64,000 nucleotides of DNA, taken from assembly GCA_035582835.1 (NCBI GenBank), contig JAYKAV010003376.1, positions 2,239,358 to 2,303,357 of the forward strand. Direction: 5' to 3'. This document shows positions 25,451-39,380 of the stretch, piece after piece; position 1 is the stretch's first letter; each line of letters opens with the position of its first letter. The notes below the pieces were generated by a model. The model made no database searches and was not told the DNA's origin. It saw nothing but the letters and a program-made list of their open reading frames with translations. Source of the stretch: Phoebastria nigripes (taxonomy: Eukaryota > Chordata > Aves > Procellariiformes > Diomedeidae). The position numbers were made by a program, and so were the translations under genes.

Positions 25451-28400
25451 CCTAAATTCATGATGCTACAAGGTCTTCATTTTTTACAAAATAACCAGAA
25501 AAATAAGCTATCGTAAGGTACATTTTGGGAATACAGTTAATTTTGCTTTGCATAAAACTGCTCCACATTTCTCACTCCATTCCCTAAGATGACAGAACAA
25601 CTGTTGCAACACTGCACTCCTCCAAACCACCATGAGCCTCATGATACGGTATAGTATTTTCACATTTATTCTATAACCGTGACATTTATCACTAAACTGG
25701 ACAAAGAACTAAAAAAAAAATTACCCAACAAGTCATCATTTTAGCAGTGGCAGAACATGGATAGCACATTTATAGAAGTTAAAAGTGTAAACAAGTTTTT
25801 ATTTATGATGGATATGAACACTAAACTTCCTAGTAATTTCTAATTTAACACTACCTTTGAATTGCCAAGCAGTCAAAGAAGAAGAGTACAAAACTGACTT
25901 TTTTTCCTTATTCCAACTGCATTACAGTAAGTTAGCCATGGTTCACAAACGGGAGAACAGAAGAATGCAAGGAATTGAGAAAGAGCTTCAAAAAAGTCTG
26001 AGAAGCATTTTTTTTGTCTACGAAACCAACCAAAGTCAAAGGACTCCTTTTGGCTGAACAAGAAAGTCATCATGGAAAGAAATCCAGGAGGGGACACTAA
26101 ATACCTTGAAGAACATGCCACTTTTCTTTTTTTCACTCAGTATTATTATAAAGGTAATAATTTTTTTGTTACATAGAGAGAGACTGTAAAAGGTCCTCAA
26201 ATCAAAGTCTTTATTCATACACCTGAACATGTGCCACTTCAGAGGGAAAACTTTAAGCTCGTTATACTAAGATGGTAGGAGCACTGACAGAAGGGCATGC
26301 TTATGAGGTTTACTGCATGTTCCACATTTGGCACTATAGTACTTGGTGTTACTTTATTACTTTACAGCCGGTACGGCTGGTTTGAGTATAGGCTGTAGTT
26401 TCTTCTTGCTTGCATAGTGAAGATGGGACTCTTGAGAGAAACCAAAGTTTTGCCCTCTACAATGTACGTATATGACTGTTTTGTAAATACAAGGGGTTCA
26501 CTATGATTTATTTGTCATGTATTAACTAATACAGGTTTAAATTATTCTTTTTACCTCACCAATGACAAGCCTTACTTTGCTTTAACTTCATCTAATTCCT
26601 CCTCTGTTTATGTTAAAGTAGAACAAGCTGCCCTTGAGATAAATAAAATGTTCACATAACAGTTCATGTTGGTTTAACTAAATCAGACTAGAAGTACACC
26701 TTTATTTTAAAACCAAGCAATGTTTTTGCACAGAGCAGTTCTAAGCTGTAAAACACTATTAAAGCAGTGTCCTGTTCTGTAAGTTTTTCTCATCACTACA
26801 ACGCAGAAACATTCATAAAGGTGACATAGGAGTTTTAAGATGGTCTGAGATTTTGAAGAACAAAATGGCAACCTCAAAAAATGCCAGCTAACTACTGACC
26901 AAACCCAACCTGTTTCAAGGATATAAATGTCTGTCAAACCTTAATAACTAAGTAATAAATCCCTTTGAATCAATACATTTGGAACACTAATTCAAGATGA
27001 TTAAAGAAGCAGATAACATTAAGAATTAAAATGCAGAGCACATAATATGTAAACATCAAACACAAAATATTATTAATTGTTATATACTTCTCATGTATTT
27101 GCACTACACACGTATTCCAAATGCAAATATTAATTTGGAGAGAAATACCTACTGTATATGCACACACTGAAACAGTTTGTTCAGCTATACTGCATCAATG
27201 GTTATTTGACAAGTTACAGCATCACAAGCTGCTCATTTACATATTCAGCTATTCTGTCTGGTTTTTCCCTGTGAAGATGTTAATAAAACAACTGTTTTAC
27301 AGATCCATATTAACAGCTCCTCCTCTGAACCACAAGGATACTCATAGTTATGCAAATTCAGTGTATAAAATATACACCAACAAAAAGACACCAAAAACGT
27401 AAAAACACTTCTTTTCTAAATCCTAGGAAAGTGTAATTTTATTGAACTACGGAAGTTAACACCAAGAATAACAATTTAGTTGAAGAAAAAATTTCCATTT
27501 GATATTCATATAATAATCAGTGAAAATTCTGTCTCTGTTTGAAAAGCTAACATGCGAGCATCATACTCAGTAATTCCCTCCACACAGGGACAGCTTTCAA
27601 GTGTAATTCAACATACTTAGCACTCTGCATTGCAGAAAATAAGTATAAAGAGCATCATAATTTAAAAGTTTCTGATTTACAGTATGTTTTTCTGCATTGT
27701 AAGGAGAAAACAGTATTTAGAAAAGTTAAGTCAGATAAACTGTCTTGATTTTTTTTAAAAAAGCAGCAATGAAGAAATTCTTGAAAGTTTTTCATTAAAA
27801 ACTGCAAAAGAGTCAATAAACCAGAAGATAAAGAGCAGGAATGAGAGAGCAGTGAAAAAGTAAACATGTATGTGGACTAACAAAAAAATAAAAGAAACAG
27901 AAGAAAACAAATTCTTAAAAAGAAGAGGGAAAAAAAAAAAAGAGAAAGACACGGTTTACTACACAAGCAAAATGACCTACAGAGGAGAAAATATAGATGG
28001 GTGATTGCCAAATTTTGTAAGTTAAAACTGAATGATCTTAGATCCAACCTATAAGCTGACATAAGGCAAAAGACACAAAATGAGAACTGAAATTGGATTT
28101 GCAATTCTCTTCTGATACTAGTGTCTTGAGACGACAGATGCTTATTTCAGACTGCATGCTAAAATTATCCTCTACTTAGTTTGCATTTGTGTTTCAGAAC
28201 AAACATTTAATCTCTGAGTTTTATTGTTCCTCACTTCAAACTGATCTTAAGAAAAAAATGTAATGAAACACAATGCTAACATACTCCTCTAAAGGAAAAA
28301 CTATACCTTTTTGGGTATTCAAAAGGCTTCTCTTACTGCTCCTGTTGATTCTTTGCATGACTACTCTGCAGTGAGTTGAAACACACAGGAGGTGCACTTT

Positions 28401-30379
28401 TTAATCTTTCATTTACTTGTTCCTGTTCAAGAAGAATTTGACCACCTCTGTTTATACAATTATTAAAAAATGACAGTGTTTTTGCTAAAATGGAGAAGGG
28501 TTCCCAATGGTGTAACATTTGAAAATACTGTTTTGCACCAAAAGACTGACGCAGATCCAGTCCTTGTAGGATGGAATTGCATTAGAGTTTCACTTCAAAA
28601 ACACACGCCTAATCTTAAGTAAGTCTCCCACTTGTCCGGCTTACTGTACTTAAGCTTGCATGATGGAGCGGTTTCAAAGCACGCAAACTGAATACCATTA
28701 GGATCAAACTAAAGCAGAAGATGCACAATTTTGAAATTTCAACAACTAAGAAACATTCAATCCACAGGACCAGACTAGAACTGGTTGCTAGCAGAATGCT
28801 AGAAACATAAATAGCGTGGATGTTAGATCCTCATCACCAACTGGTTTTCTATGCAGACCTCCTATTGCACTGTCCTGCACGCTGTCGTAGACACAGCTGT
28901 AGACTACAACTTAGTGTTCTGTGGGAAGATTTAAGGAGGAGAGTAAAGATATCTCCATGGCAATTCAAGCTTTATCTCAGCCTACTACTCTTAGTTCATC
29001 AAAAAAGAAACTTTCATCCCACCCAGACCTCACAGAATGCTCTAGAGAATTTCCATATTTTTCATTGGCCTAATGAGACCCAGCCTCGAAATATTAACAT
29101 GGACCTGCCTGACTTGACAGTTTACCTTTTGCAACAGGGAGAGAAGTTTCACTTTACTGTTTTGTACTACAAAAAAAGTATCCTCTTCCACTGTTCCGTT
29201 GCTGCTTTTTGTGAACATCAGAGCTTCTCCATTTTGTTTGTCTTAGTCCCGGCCCAGGCTGCCCTGTGGTCATAGCTCTCAGCTGCAGTCTAGCCTTTTC
29301 TCTGCCAGCCCAATGTCAATGCATAGAATAAAAAAGAGCCAAGACCTTTTAAGCAGAGTGGGTGAAACAGATTGTTAGTTATAGGTGAAATTGTCAACAC
29401 ACAAAACACTCCCCAGATTAACCTAAGAACTTCTTACACTCCCCACTTTTGAATTATTCAGGAATAAGTCCTTCTTGTCTTAAAAGACGAACTTTTTGTG
29501 GCTAAGTGCAAACAGGAGTTTATGCAAGACACAGAGGGGAGATGAACTGAAATTCAGCTTATGGTTACAGCAAAACTAATAATGGGACACAAACTTAGCT
29601 CATGAAGTTTCTTAAGTAAGAGTTACTCTCTCAGAGTTGCCGAGTTCAGTAAAAGGTAGCCTGTCATCAGAAATGAGTAAAATAAATTTGAGAACAATAT
29701 AAAACCAATGTCTTTCTGTTTCTCCTGGAAGAAATTGCAGACATATTTGGAGTACCGCATTTTGCCCTGATGCTGTGAATGAAATGACTGAAATTATGTC
29801 AGTTCTTAGGACTCACTATTCCTTTCTCCATTTCCCTTTGTCGGGGTTGGAATAAAGTATGTACAGCTATGCCATGTGATACCAGGCAGTCAGACCTACT
29901 GCCATTTTATAAGTACAGATTTGTAGGAAGAGGCTCTCTCTTCTTTACAGAGACATTGTACAAAAATAGTAAAAAATCCTTGTTCTTTGTACTCCTCTTT
30001 CCCTTTTTTCTTTTATTGCTTATCTGTTTCCAATATTGTGAAGGTCTTGAGATATTCTTCTACACTTTCAAATTACAGTAACATCATAATTTCCAAGAGA
30101 GCTACTAGATGTTAGAGATACTAGGTAACCGCTACTAGATAGAATCACCTTCCTGGGGAGGAAGAAGAGTGGTGAGAGTTAAGGTCTTTGGTACACCAAA
30201 TCTCTGTTGTTCACATCCTCCCCCTCCCCACTCCAAAGCAATATATACAAATGAATGATGTCTCAAAAATTTCTATTGTTGTATTAAATTCTCTTACTTC
30301 CAAAAATATCATCCCCAAAGAATCAACATTAGCAGTATTCTATGCTGCATATGGCACAGTCTGTGAGAGTTTCTTTAGG

Positions 30380-30399
30380 NNNNNNNNNNNNNNNNNNNN
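30380..30399. other. assembly gap of 20 N
   Basis: Twenty N in a row, the only multi-base gap, flanked by GGG on the right. Such a fixed small gap usually marks unresolved sequence of unknown length. Single N calls occur elsewhere, none inside the FAF1 exons. Confidence 0.98.
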
Positions 30400-33300
30400 G
30401 GGGGCAGGAATCAAGATTTTCTAATAATCTCTTTTTCTTCCAAAACACAATGAATTAAAATAGATTAATTCTTTACAGCACTGTTCTGCACTTTCTATCA
30501 GCTGGGAAGATTGACTGAAAAATACCCTCTTTAACCAAACTTANGACTTTTTAACCTGATTCAGTAAGAAGTACTTCATGAACACGTTCCTGATTATTCA
30601 CAAAGTTCTAGTTCCCTAAATATGATAAGAACAAACAACATAATAAAACAACAACAAAAAGCCTTTGTTCATGGTTCAACCCCCTTTCCAGTCAGCACCT
30701 GCCCCAAAGCTCCTTTCCTTATCTTTTCACAAGGCCACATTACCAATCCTTGCTCTGGATGGCATTTTCTTGATACTGCTGATTGTCCTACTTTCTTGCC
30801 TTTACTCCCAGTTTCTTTATTTTTTCTACCTTTTTACCAGTCAAACAATACTTCATGTAATAGTAGCCACAGGAATCTCTATGCGATTTTGTTTTGGGCA
30901 GTCATATGTGTGTGGNTTTGGGGTGAGAAACCAGCTGTTTCAGGTAACTCAGGGTCTGAAGAGAAGTACATAAAGCCAGAAACCACTTAAGTCAAGAGTT
31001 TCATCCAAACAATAATGGCAGCACTGGATATATGTGTTAGGTCTTGAGGGGTTTTTTGGTTGCTTGGTTGTTTTTCTAGGGTGGGCATCAAAATGACGCC
31101 TACTTAAATCCACTAAACTGAGCTCAAGAGGAGCAGAAAAATGATTGAGGCTATTTGCAAAACAGAAGGAAAGTCAGAGGGCACTGAACAGAAAGCTCCT
31201 CTCCTTTTTCCTGTGTTGCTCACTATTGGAAAAGTAAAATATCCAATACAGAAGCAAGTTCTGCAGAACTGGGAAGTAAACTTTGGTCAGAAGGTGGATG
31301 ATCCTCTCCCTGAGATGATCAAAAATGAGCAGATTTNGTATAGGAAGACACCTGCTTATACTGTGCTCGTGTCCTACTGTGAACATCGTCCTCAGAAGCT
31401 CCTTAGAGTGTTCAAGATCAACTGTTTGCTGACATGATATGCAGGTAGTCACAAACTTCACTCAGGTTGACAGGATCTTGCGGCAGTTGCCCCCCTTCTG
31501 GAGCATTTAGTTTTCTTTTCCGTTCTTTTTAAGCCTAGTTTGCTCCTATGGCTTTGTCTAACTATGCTTTAAATAGTTTGCCTCCACCATACCCAGAGGA
31601 GGTTTAACTTGAGAAACATCTCTATCCTGTTTTCATTTATTTCTATGTCCCTAGAACAGTAGATGCAGTCTCAAACAACTTCTTGTGCCCTGCCTACTGC
31701 GATGCTTCTCTAGTTGGAAACCCAGGGATTTGATTTGTATATATATTAAATATGGAGTTTTACACTACAAGCTCATATAATTTCTGCTGTCCACCATCAC
31801 CCCCACATATCTTCCAGCATTACTGCTGAAAGGTAAGAGTAAGTTCACTTTGGGCTGCTAATCTAGGCAGGGAAAAATAAAGTAGATTCGAGGCTTGGTA
31901 CAAACCCAAAAATTGTGATCAAACTATATAGTTAGTAAATTGTTTGTCTAAATCTTTCATGTATGATGAAAGATTATTATCATAATTCATTAGCAAATTA
32001 CAGACTTTGTAAAGCAGGCAGTCACAAATTTGGCTTTGTATCAATCATTTTAGACCAGCTGGGTAGAAATTAACACAACTCTGGGATACATAAAATGAAG
32101 TGCTCTTTCATTTTTAATTCACTGGAAACTTTGAAGGAAAGAAATGGAAGCTCTTTCAAAAATGTCAATTTTCCCTGATTTTTGTAAATCATTCAATTTC
32201 ACTGTAGAGTTATAGAGATACAAACACACATACATGGAGTGTATGTAAGTGAATACCACAGTAACTGCTCAATCAAAATAAATATAAAGTATATGTAAAA
32301 GAAAAGCAGAGCAGTTTAAAAAATCCCTTTCTTTCATTGTTTCTGAGGCAGTCATATACGTTAGCGATCACCAGAAGAATTATTAAACAAACACAAAAGC
32401 TAATAGCCTCACTGCTCACAAGATACAATATTGTCAAAATTCCTGCTCTGAGCTTTTTCAGTCTACCGAGATGACCTTGTACAAAAATGCTTGTTTTGAT
32501 TATGTCTACTTTGCCTAAGCTACAAGGCTGTGTATAGTGACAGCTGCATTTGGGAGCAACTTAAAACAAATTTTATCTTAGTGGCACCTAATCCAGAGAC
32601 TGGTACAAGCAGCATGGAAAAGTCAGTGTCAAAATTAAACAATGAAGGCTTTTCTAGGAACAGATGCTTTTCGCCTGCAGCTGTAAAAACCTTAAAACAA
32701 TCCTATACCCCACTGTCTGGTCACGCAACTATCACAAAGCAAGGCATAAATTTTGCCACTTATTGCAAATGTTTGCCGAGAGCTTCTATAACCCTTTTTA
32801 AAAACAGTAACAGGGATTTCTTGAGGGTGATTATGAGGCCATTTTATCCTTTAAATGAGTGCAAGGCTCTTCAAATTATGCCCATGATTCCTGGTACAAA
32901 AACAAAAGAATAACTTTTGAAGTTCATGTTTTACACAGATATAGGAACATAACTGAAAAATCNTAAGAAATGGGTTTACTAAAGAGATAGCGCACTGTTT
33001 CACTAAGATGTTATGGACCTGACAGAGACAAACGTTACTAATTCACATCTGAAACAGCAACTGAGTATTTTCTTTGCATGGTAATTACAAAGCGATGTAG
33101 TGCAGCACTATCATTACACTGCTGCTAAGATACTGTTGACCATTTCGGTGTTGTATCTCCACAACTACTATGTTAAATACCCTCATCACCTCAACTATCC
33201 AAAAAATTTCCTCTTTCTATTAAATGAATGCACTAATAAACTTTGAACTGAAATATAAACTCTTAGTGAAAAAACTTCTGTAACTCAATGAATAAAAGTA

Positions 33301-33508
33301 AATCATCAGTTCCCAATTAAGTGAGCAATTTACAATGTCAAGAATCTAGTTGCGCTCCATATGAACTGATGGGGTTTTTCGATTAGCTTCTGTTGTGTAT
33401 TTAAAAGTGATAGCACCAACATGATTTACATAAGTACAATATTTTCAAATATTTTCTCACCAAGCAAGCACTCTAAAATTGTGAAGTGTTTCCTTTCTTA
33501 CTCAAGTT

Positions 33509-33527
33509 AAAAAAAAAAAAAAAAAAA
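33509..33527. repeat. A19 tract
   Basis: Homopolymer of 19 A in the long intron. Confidence 0.9.
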
Positions 33528-34372
33528 CCAATAACTTTTCCAGAACAACAGTTCATTAGCACCTCACTATTTATAAGTATAATTGGGTTGTTTGATGAGA
33601 AAACATGAGAGAACACTGTGCCTACTATAATTTGCACAAATACAAATTTCATTGTTTGAAAACAAATCAGCAATTCAATGATTGTTGGGTTTTTTAATAT
33701 AAGTGTATATCATGCAATAATAGAAGCGATCATATTATAGTTAACACAGGATAGAAAGGTTAAGCCATGCTCTAGTACACTTTAATTTACAAGCTGTAAA
33801 TTAATTTTTTTTAATTGCAAAAAATGCTAACTTTAATTTTTCATTTATGATTCAACTAAATATAATTTATACAGATAGCAGTGCTATGCTATTTAGCTAC
33901 AGAGTACTGCTTTCCCACTTTAAACAGCAGAGGAACTAGGGACATAGTTGTTCAATATGTTCATAAAGCTGCTTAGGTTTTCTAGTCATTTCATGCTAAC
34001 ACCTTTTTAATAGCTAGCATTATGATAGAAGCCTTGCATAAAAATTCTCCACCCTGAAAGTAAAACATAGCAAATATTCAAAATCAGAATAGCAAGCGAT
34101 GGTTTTAATTGCAGTTTTTAAAAAATTCAGGGTTTTAAATTAGGTCTTGATCCCCAAAATCCTTAGCATCCTTAAATTACATGAGCAAAGCCATTCAATT
34201 CAACATGATTACTTCTAAAATAAGGACAACTCACATGACTGAGCATTTACGGAGCCGAACCTGTAACCAAAATTATAACAATGACTCCTCATTACTTTCA
34301 AATTCAAATAAATTGATCCTTATCCTTTGAGAGTTTCTCTCTAATCCAACTACGCTTACGGATGGAGTGTAA

Positions 34373-34407
34373 TAGAGACAGAGAAGGAGAGAAAGGAAGA
34401 ACGGAGA
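34373..34407. repeat. short GA-rich purine tract
   Basis: Purine-rich AGAGACAGAGAAGGAGAGAA-type stretch in the long intron, upstream of a block that looks regulatory (34960-35290). Confidence 0.6.
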
Positions 34408-34959
34408 TATAAACATACACACAAAACTACAAGCACTGACAAATCGAAAGCTAACAGATGTGCGACTTCTAATTAGTTATAATAATCTGTGCTTCGACGC
34501 TATTGGAACATGCCTCGCCTTCCCTAGGAAATCAAACAGCTTCCTTTGGAGTTTTAAACTCTCTGGGTGCTTCTAAATTTATTCAAGAAAAAACCTTGCC
34601 TTCAGCAAATTTTAGATATCTACAGTGATAACTTTATGAAAGGAAAATATTAAATTATAATTATCCTAAACAGACACAGTCTTGTGAAACTAANCCTACA
34701 TTCATATGAAAATACAAAGCATTGACTATAATGAATTTGATTCATCCTTGGACACAAAGCTTTACCACAGTAAACTCAGTCAACTGTTGCTCTTGCTTTT
34801 ATATTCATAGTACTTAAATAGCGCACTTTAAAACAAAAAAAACTCCAATTGGCTTTTCATACATCCACCCTCCCCAAAAATAACGCACTTGAAAAACCCA
34901 AATGATATGAAAAGGCTTCAAGGCCTCTTTTCTCCTTTTCACAGCACTTTTTTTTNATT

Positions 34960-35290
34960 TCTGTTTGCAGTAATCTGCCTTTCACTTTCTCATTGCTACA
35001 GAACAAACGAGGAGGCTCAGCACTTTGAAAAGGGGGCTCAATGTGTAATGGGTCCACTAGAATTAATTTAGTTGCACCAAATCCATTGAGCAGTGAGGTT
35101 TTTTTCTCTTCTCAAATCATTTTGAGTCGGACGCAGCCCCCAGCCTTTGTAATTCTAGTAAAGCACTTAAAGTGCACAGTAGGTGTTCATCAGGACCATC
35201 TGGTCAAAAGCAAAACAAGCTGCTGATTTTGCCTTTGAATAGAATGAAGCAAGTGTGAATTAGTCTCTTCAATTAGCACTATTACAACCT
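34960..35290. promoter_or_regulatory. candidate conserved intronic regulatory element
   Basis: This is a non-repetitive block with a dense set of possible factor sites. An inverted pair of NKX-type sites reads GCACTTAAAGTGC at 35163-35175. Homeodomain cores AATTAATTTAG and CAATTAGC occur at about 35061 and 35270, and there is a TCAAAAGC/TTTGAA context. It has no open frame of note. This texture is usual for developmental enhancers in long introns. The call is pattern-based only. Confidence 0.3.
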
Positions 35291-38007
35291 GTCAAGTGCA
35301 TATTGTAAAACAGGATTATTACAGTATTGGTCACCAGTGCAATTATTTACTCTCTGCCTTTTCTTGCATATAAAAATGTCCATGTTTACTAGTTTTTGAT
35401 AACTGAAGATCGTTTCTTTAATGATATGCACGTCCAAACCCACCAAAACCAAATTACAGGTTATGAAAAATATTCTGTCAGGAATATATGAAGCTTCATA
35501 ATTAATAGAGAAGTAAAAGAGTGCCCTTCCTTTATCTCTTATTGCTGTTTCTGTTGCATAAAAAGAAAAAGAATAATGGTTATATACCTTTATCAATACG
35601 ATCTCTTCGAAACAGATCTCTACAGTCAGATATTAAGATATTTTAAGTGCCTAATAAAGCTATCACTTTGAACAGGTACATAAAAGGTATTTTCTCTTTA
35701 TTTCCCAAGGAACTTCCTTCTCATATAATTCTAACACATGACCATTTACAAAAAGTTTATCAAGGATTTCTTTCAGCAAATACATTTTAGTTTAGCAATG
35801 TGCTGGTTTTCTTTAAAAGAAAGGCAAAAAAAACAAATCAAGAAGTTGATTTAGCTTTATAAAAATAATTTTTCTCTCCTTGTTTAAAAAGTCAAAACCT
35901 AGTTTGCTAGCTGGTACTCATTTAACACTATAGAACACTGAGGCTATGACAGTGATAGATGTTTAAATTATGTATACTGTTGTTATGACTCACTATAAAT
36001 TGAATATAATTTTTAAATGACAGGTTTCTTTAAAAAGCAAACAAAATGTTCAAATTTCACAAAAAGAATATACTTCTTTTGAGTACAATCAGTATAGCAA
36101 CAATGTATTTTACTANCTTCTCTGATACTAAGAGAATAATTGAACAATAGTGTAGAATGTTTGTGCATCTCCTATTAAATACCAAAAAGTGTTAGTTACT
36201 GATTTTTATTAGCATAAGAACAGTTTTCAACAATTTTGAAGCAAGTAAAAAAACTCAAAATATAACACAACTGCTTCTGAAACTGTTAATGTATGTGCCA
36301 TATTTGGATATGTCCATATTCTGATCTCTGGCAAATGTATTTTATTGTAATTACTTAGCTACAACATTAAAAAGAAGAACATTATTTATAGATACATTTC
36401 GTGTCCCCATGCCAGTGTCTGACCTTTACTGCGGATGATCTCACTCAACAACAATTGGCTTGAAAATATTTCTACAGGTACCAAAAATCAGATCTGAAAA
36501 AGGTACAAAACCTTCAGCTGGATTATTTTTCTGCATGCTGAAGGTAATTCATCTGCTTACCTATATTTATATATATAGGTCTTTTAAATAAGGTTTCTGC
36601 CTGCGTGTTTATAAATGGTGTTTTTGTATCTTGTTTCACATTCATCCACTTATCAAAAAAGTTTTAAAAAATTCAGCACAAAGGACTTCAAACTGCCATT
36701 AGGGTCTGTCAACACAGAATTTATAGTTTATCTCAGCCCAAGCAGTTGCATGCACAAATAGTTCCTCCTCCTGCCTGGAGTGCTATTGGATACATTGCTT
36801 TTCATATTCCACCTTAGCCAGTAAGTCTANAGGGAACAAAGAACAAATATATTACCTATCACAGGTGACAGGGATGCTAAGCAGCTAGCCTCCGATTAGG
36901 TTATTGGCTAAAGGAACAGAATAAAGAGCAGATGCAGCTATGCAGAGGCAGCCAGTATTTAGGGACCCATCTTCTTTGCATTGTTTGCACAGATTTTATG
37001 TTTTACTAGGAATTATAGCGCTCGGTACATGCTTTAGCTAGTATTCTCAACTGGAATCTCCAGCAGTTACAAAATAAAATCACCAATCTACAAGAGGCCT
37101 GAGGTTTCTGCATATTTAACTCGTCTACCCTTTAGCAGCCACAGCTTGTGTACACTGGACACTTCTGTAATCCTGCACACAGGAATCACAAAAAGGCTTC
37201 AAAGTCTATACCAACAGTAAAATAGACGAATGCAAACTCTTTGTTTTTAACAGAGTTATCCAGTTTGATAATTTTTTTTTTTTCCCTATGTCACTGAATA
37301 AAACAACAAAAAGTGTGAAGCATGCTATTGTGACAAGAACTCAAATTCAAAAAGTTTTTCACAAATTAGTTTGTCTACTCCAGGATGAGAACACAAACTT
37401 GCTTTCCATGAAACATTTAAATATTCCCCNCTTTGAAAAGGGCTGTCCTTCGTCTCCGTCAAATAATATAACTACAACTTGCAAAAATGAAAAGTAGTAG
37501 AAACGTTCATTTCTAAATGAGAACAAGTTCATAAGAATAGACAGAAAACAAATTATGTTGAATGTGGCAAGGCTTTGTGATAATTTAGCACATAGCTTCT
37601 CAAATCAAAATTTGAAAATTCTCTCACTCCAATTATGGATAGCCTCTACAAATTATCTTAGCAGAATAAAGAGCAAGTATTCAGACAGAAAACTCGTTTT
37701 AGTCTTGTAAGTATTAGGAGTTCAATTTGTTGGAACTGTCCTTATTTAGCCATATAATACACTGGAAATGTATTAATTCACAGTCTCCAAACTGGCACAA
37801 AACCTACTAATTTTCCCTTCAAAATGCGGATCATGGAAAAAAGTAATCATTATATTTCCCAGAACAGTATCTGCCCAGAATTAATTTAATACTGCAATTT
37901 TACAAGAACAAACAGATGTCAGAAACCTGTGACACAGACTAATTTGCAATTCAGGCCAACATGTTATCATTAACTTTCCAAGTTAACAACTCCCCTGCTC
38001 AACTCAC

Positions 38008-38029
38008 AAAAAAAAAAAAAAAAAAAAAA
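38008..38029. repeat. A22 tract
   Basis: Simple homopolymer of 22 A in the long FAF1 intron, about 230 nt before the larger A/T block. Confidence 0.9.
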
Positions 38030-38136
38030 TCCAATATCCAGAATTTTGGACAAGTTCTGTTTAATTTTTTATTTCATTTCTGAAGATTCCCTATAGGCTC
38101 ATAGACCCACATCAATATAACTGATACTAACTTATA

Positions 38137-38224
38137 ATTTTTACACTGAGAAATTAAAGCTTAATACATAAACAGTTGAAATTTTTACACTGAGAAATTA
38201 AAGCTTAATACATAAACAGTTGAA
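38137..38224. repeat. 44-bp perfect tandem duplication
   Basis: Two identical copies, 38137-38180 and 38181-38224, begin with ATTTTTACACTGAGAAATTA and end with AAACAGTTGAA. They lie between two long A tracts (38008-38029 and 38257-38321), which suggests a replication-slippage hotspot. Confidence 0.95.
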
Positions 38225-38256
38225 GATGTAGATAAAGCATGTTTTTAAAAAAAAAG

Positions 38257-38321
<65 letters not shown>
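38257..38321. repeat. A31-T7-A27 homopolymer block
   Basis: A run of 31 A is followed by seven T and then 27 A. With the A-rich lead-in (from 38247) it makes a 75-nt block. Such tracts are hard to sequence and assemble, so exact lengths may be wrong. Confidence 0.85.
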
Positions 38322-38326
<5 letters not shown>

Positions 38327-39201
38327 TTTTCAAGTACTATCCAAAATCCAACTATTGAATTAATACACAAGAAATTGTAGAAGCAGACATGAGTGCTACA
38401 GCTTCAGGCTTCTCTCAGAGAATTTTCTGTCAGACTGTTTCCCCATTAAACAGTAAGATTTCTTTGAAATAACAATTCATCCAAATATCATTTACTATTA
38501 AACATGCATTCTAAACAATAAAAAAAGACGACAGAGAACTGAAGCAACAGTAGTTTAGGAAAGCACAGCTGANAGCTCACTGGCTTTTGCATTTAATCCA
38601 CTGCAAAATATTTGTGACAGTTTTGAAAGGGCGGTGGGGTTCAGTTTTTGGTGTGGTGGGTTTGGTTTCTTTTTTGAGACACTTGGAAAAAATATCTAGT
38701 CCTTAAAATTCGCAGCACTAATAATAACAACAAACTAAACAACTAGCCCTGGAGAGACAGTTGCACCCAACTGTGGCAAGCAGTAGAACATTTATAGAAT
38801 TTTAAATATTTCTTTTAATAATTGATGTAGTCATTTTGAATCTTTCTGCATAGGATATAACGTGTGAGTAGATTGCATTAACACTGCTTAAACATTTCAA
38901 CTTGTCAGTATGGCCAAGTCGATTTCTGAAATATTTGCAGTATTTTCCCATCGAAACAGTAATAAAGGTAGAATAAATATATGCCACTGCTTTATAATCA
39001 CTGAACATTAATGAATATTTTATGTCTTTTTAAATCTCCCTGTTTAATTTAAAAGGGTGAAATTAAGTCTCCTCCCTGCAATATGCCAATTATCTGTAAA
39101 TCAAACAATAACTTGGCCATTATACTCCTTTTTGTTAATATACCAGAAGCTAATTTGAAAACACTGAATGGCATTTTTAGGTAATAATTGAATAGTCCTT
39201 C

Positions 39202-39215
39202 CTGCCCTCTTGTGG
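39202..39215 (-). promoter_or_regulatory. CTCF-like motif
   Basis: The minus strand reads CCACAAGAGGGCAG, one base away (A for C/T) from the known CTCF core CCASYAGRKGGCRS. Motif match only. Confidence 0.35.
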
Positions 39216-39342
39216 TTGGCAACTGCAACTCACATAAAGCTTTTCCACGGTTACAAAAATATACCAGAAGGAAAGTAAACTATTAATTTGTTAAAGTGTG
39301 AACAAGAAAGTGAAGAAAAAAAAAAAATATCTAACAGTCCCT

Positions 39343-39380
39343 GGAGAGGAGAGAGACAAGGGAGAGAAGAGAAGGAAAGA
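39343..39380. repeat. GA-rich purine tract
   Basis: About 38 nt almost entirely of G and A on the plus strand (GGAGAGGAGAGAGACAAGGG and on), followed by unique sequence. It could be a GAGA-type or triplex-prone site. It lies about 130 nt from a CTCF-like motif. Confidence 0.75.

Noticed and set aside
28820..29275. 151-codon plus-strand open frame
   Set aside because: No recognisable family and no supporting context. Judged chance, though it is one of the longer frames and could be checked against proteins.
32530..32913. 127-codon plus-strand open frame
   Set aside because: Not similar to any protein I know, in intron, no splice or promoter support.
36557..36581. AT-rich near-palindrome CCTATATTTATATATATAGG
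   Set aside because: Short and composed only of TA steps, so expected by chance in AT-rich sequence. No hairpin RNA gene signs around it.
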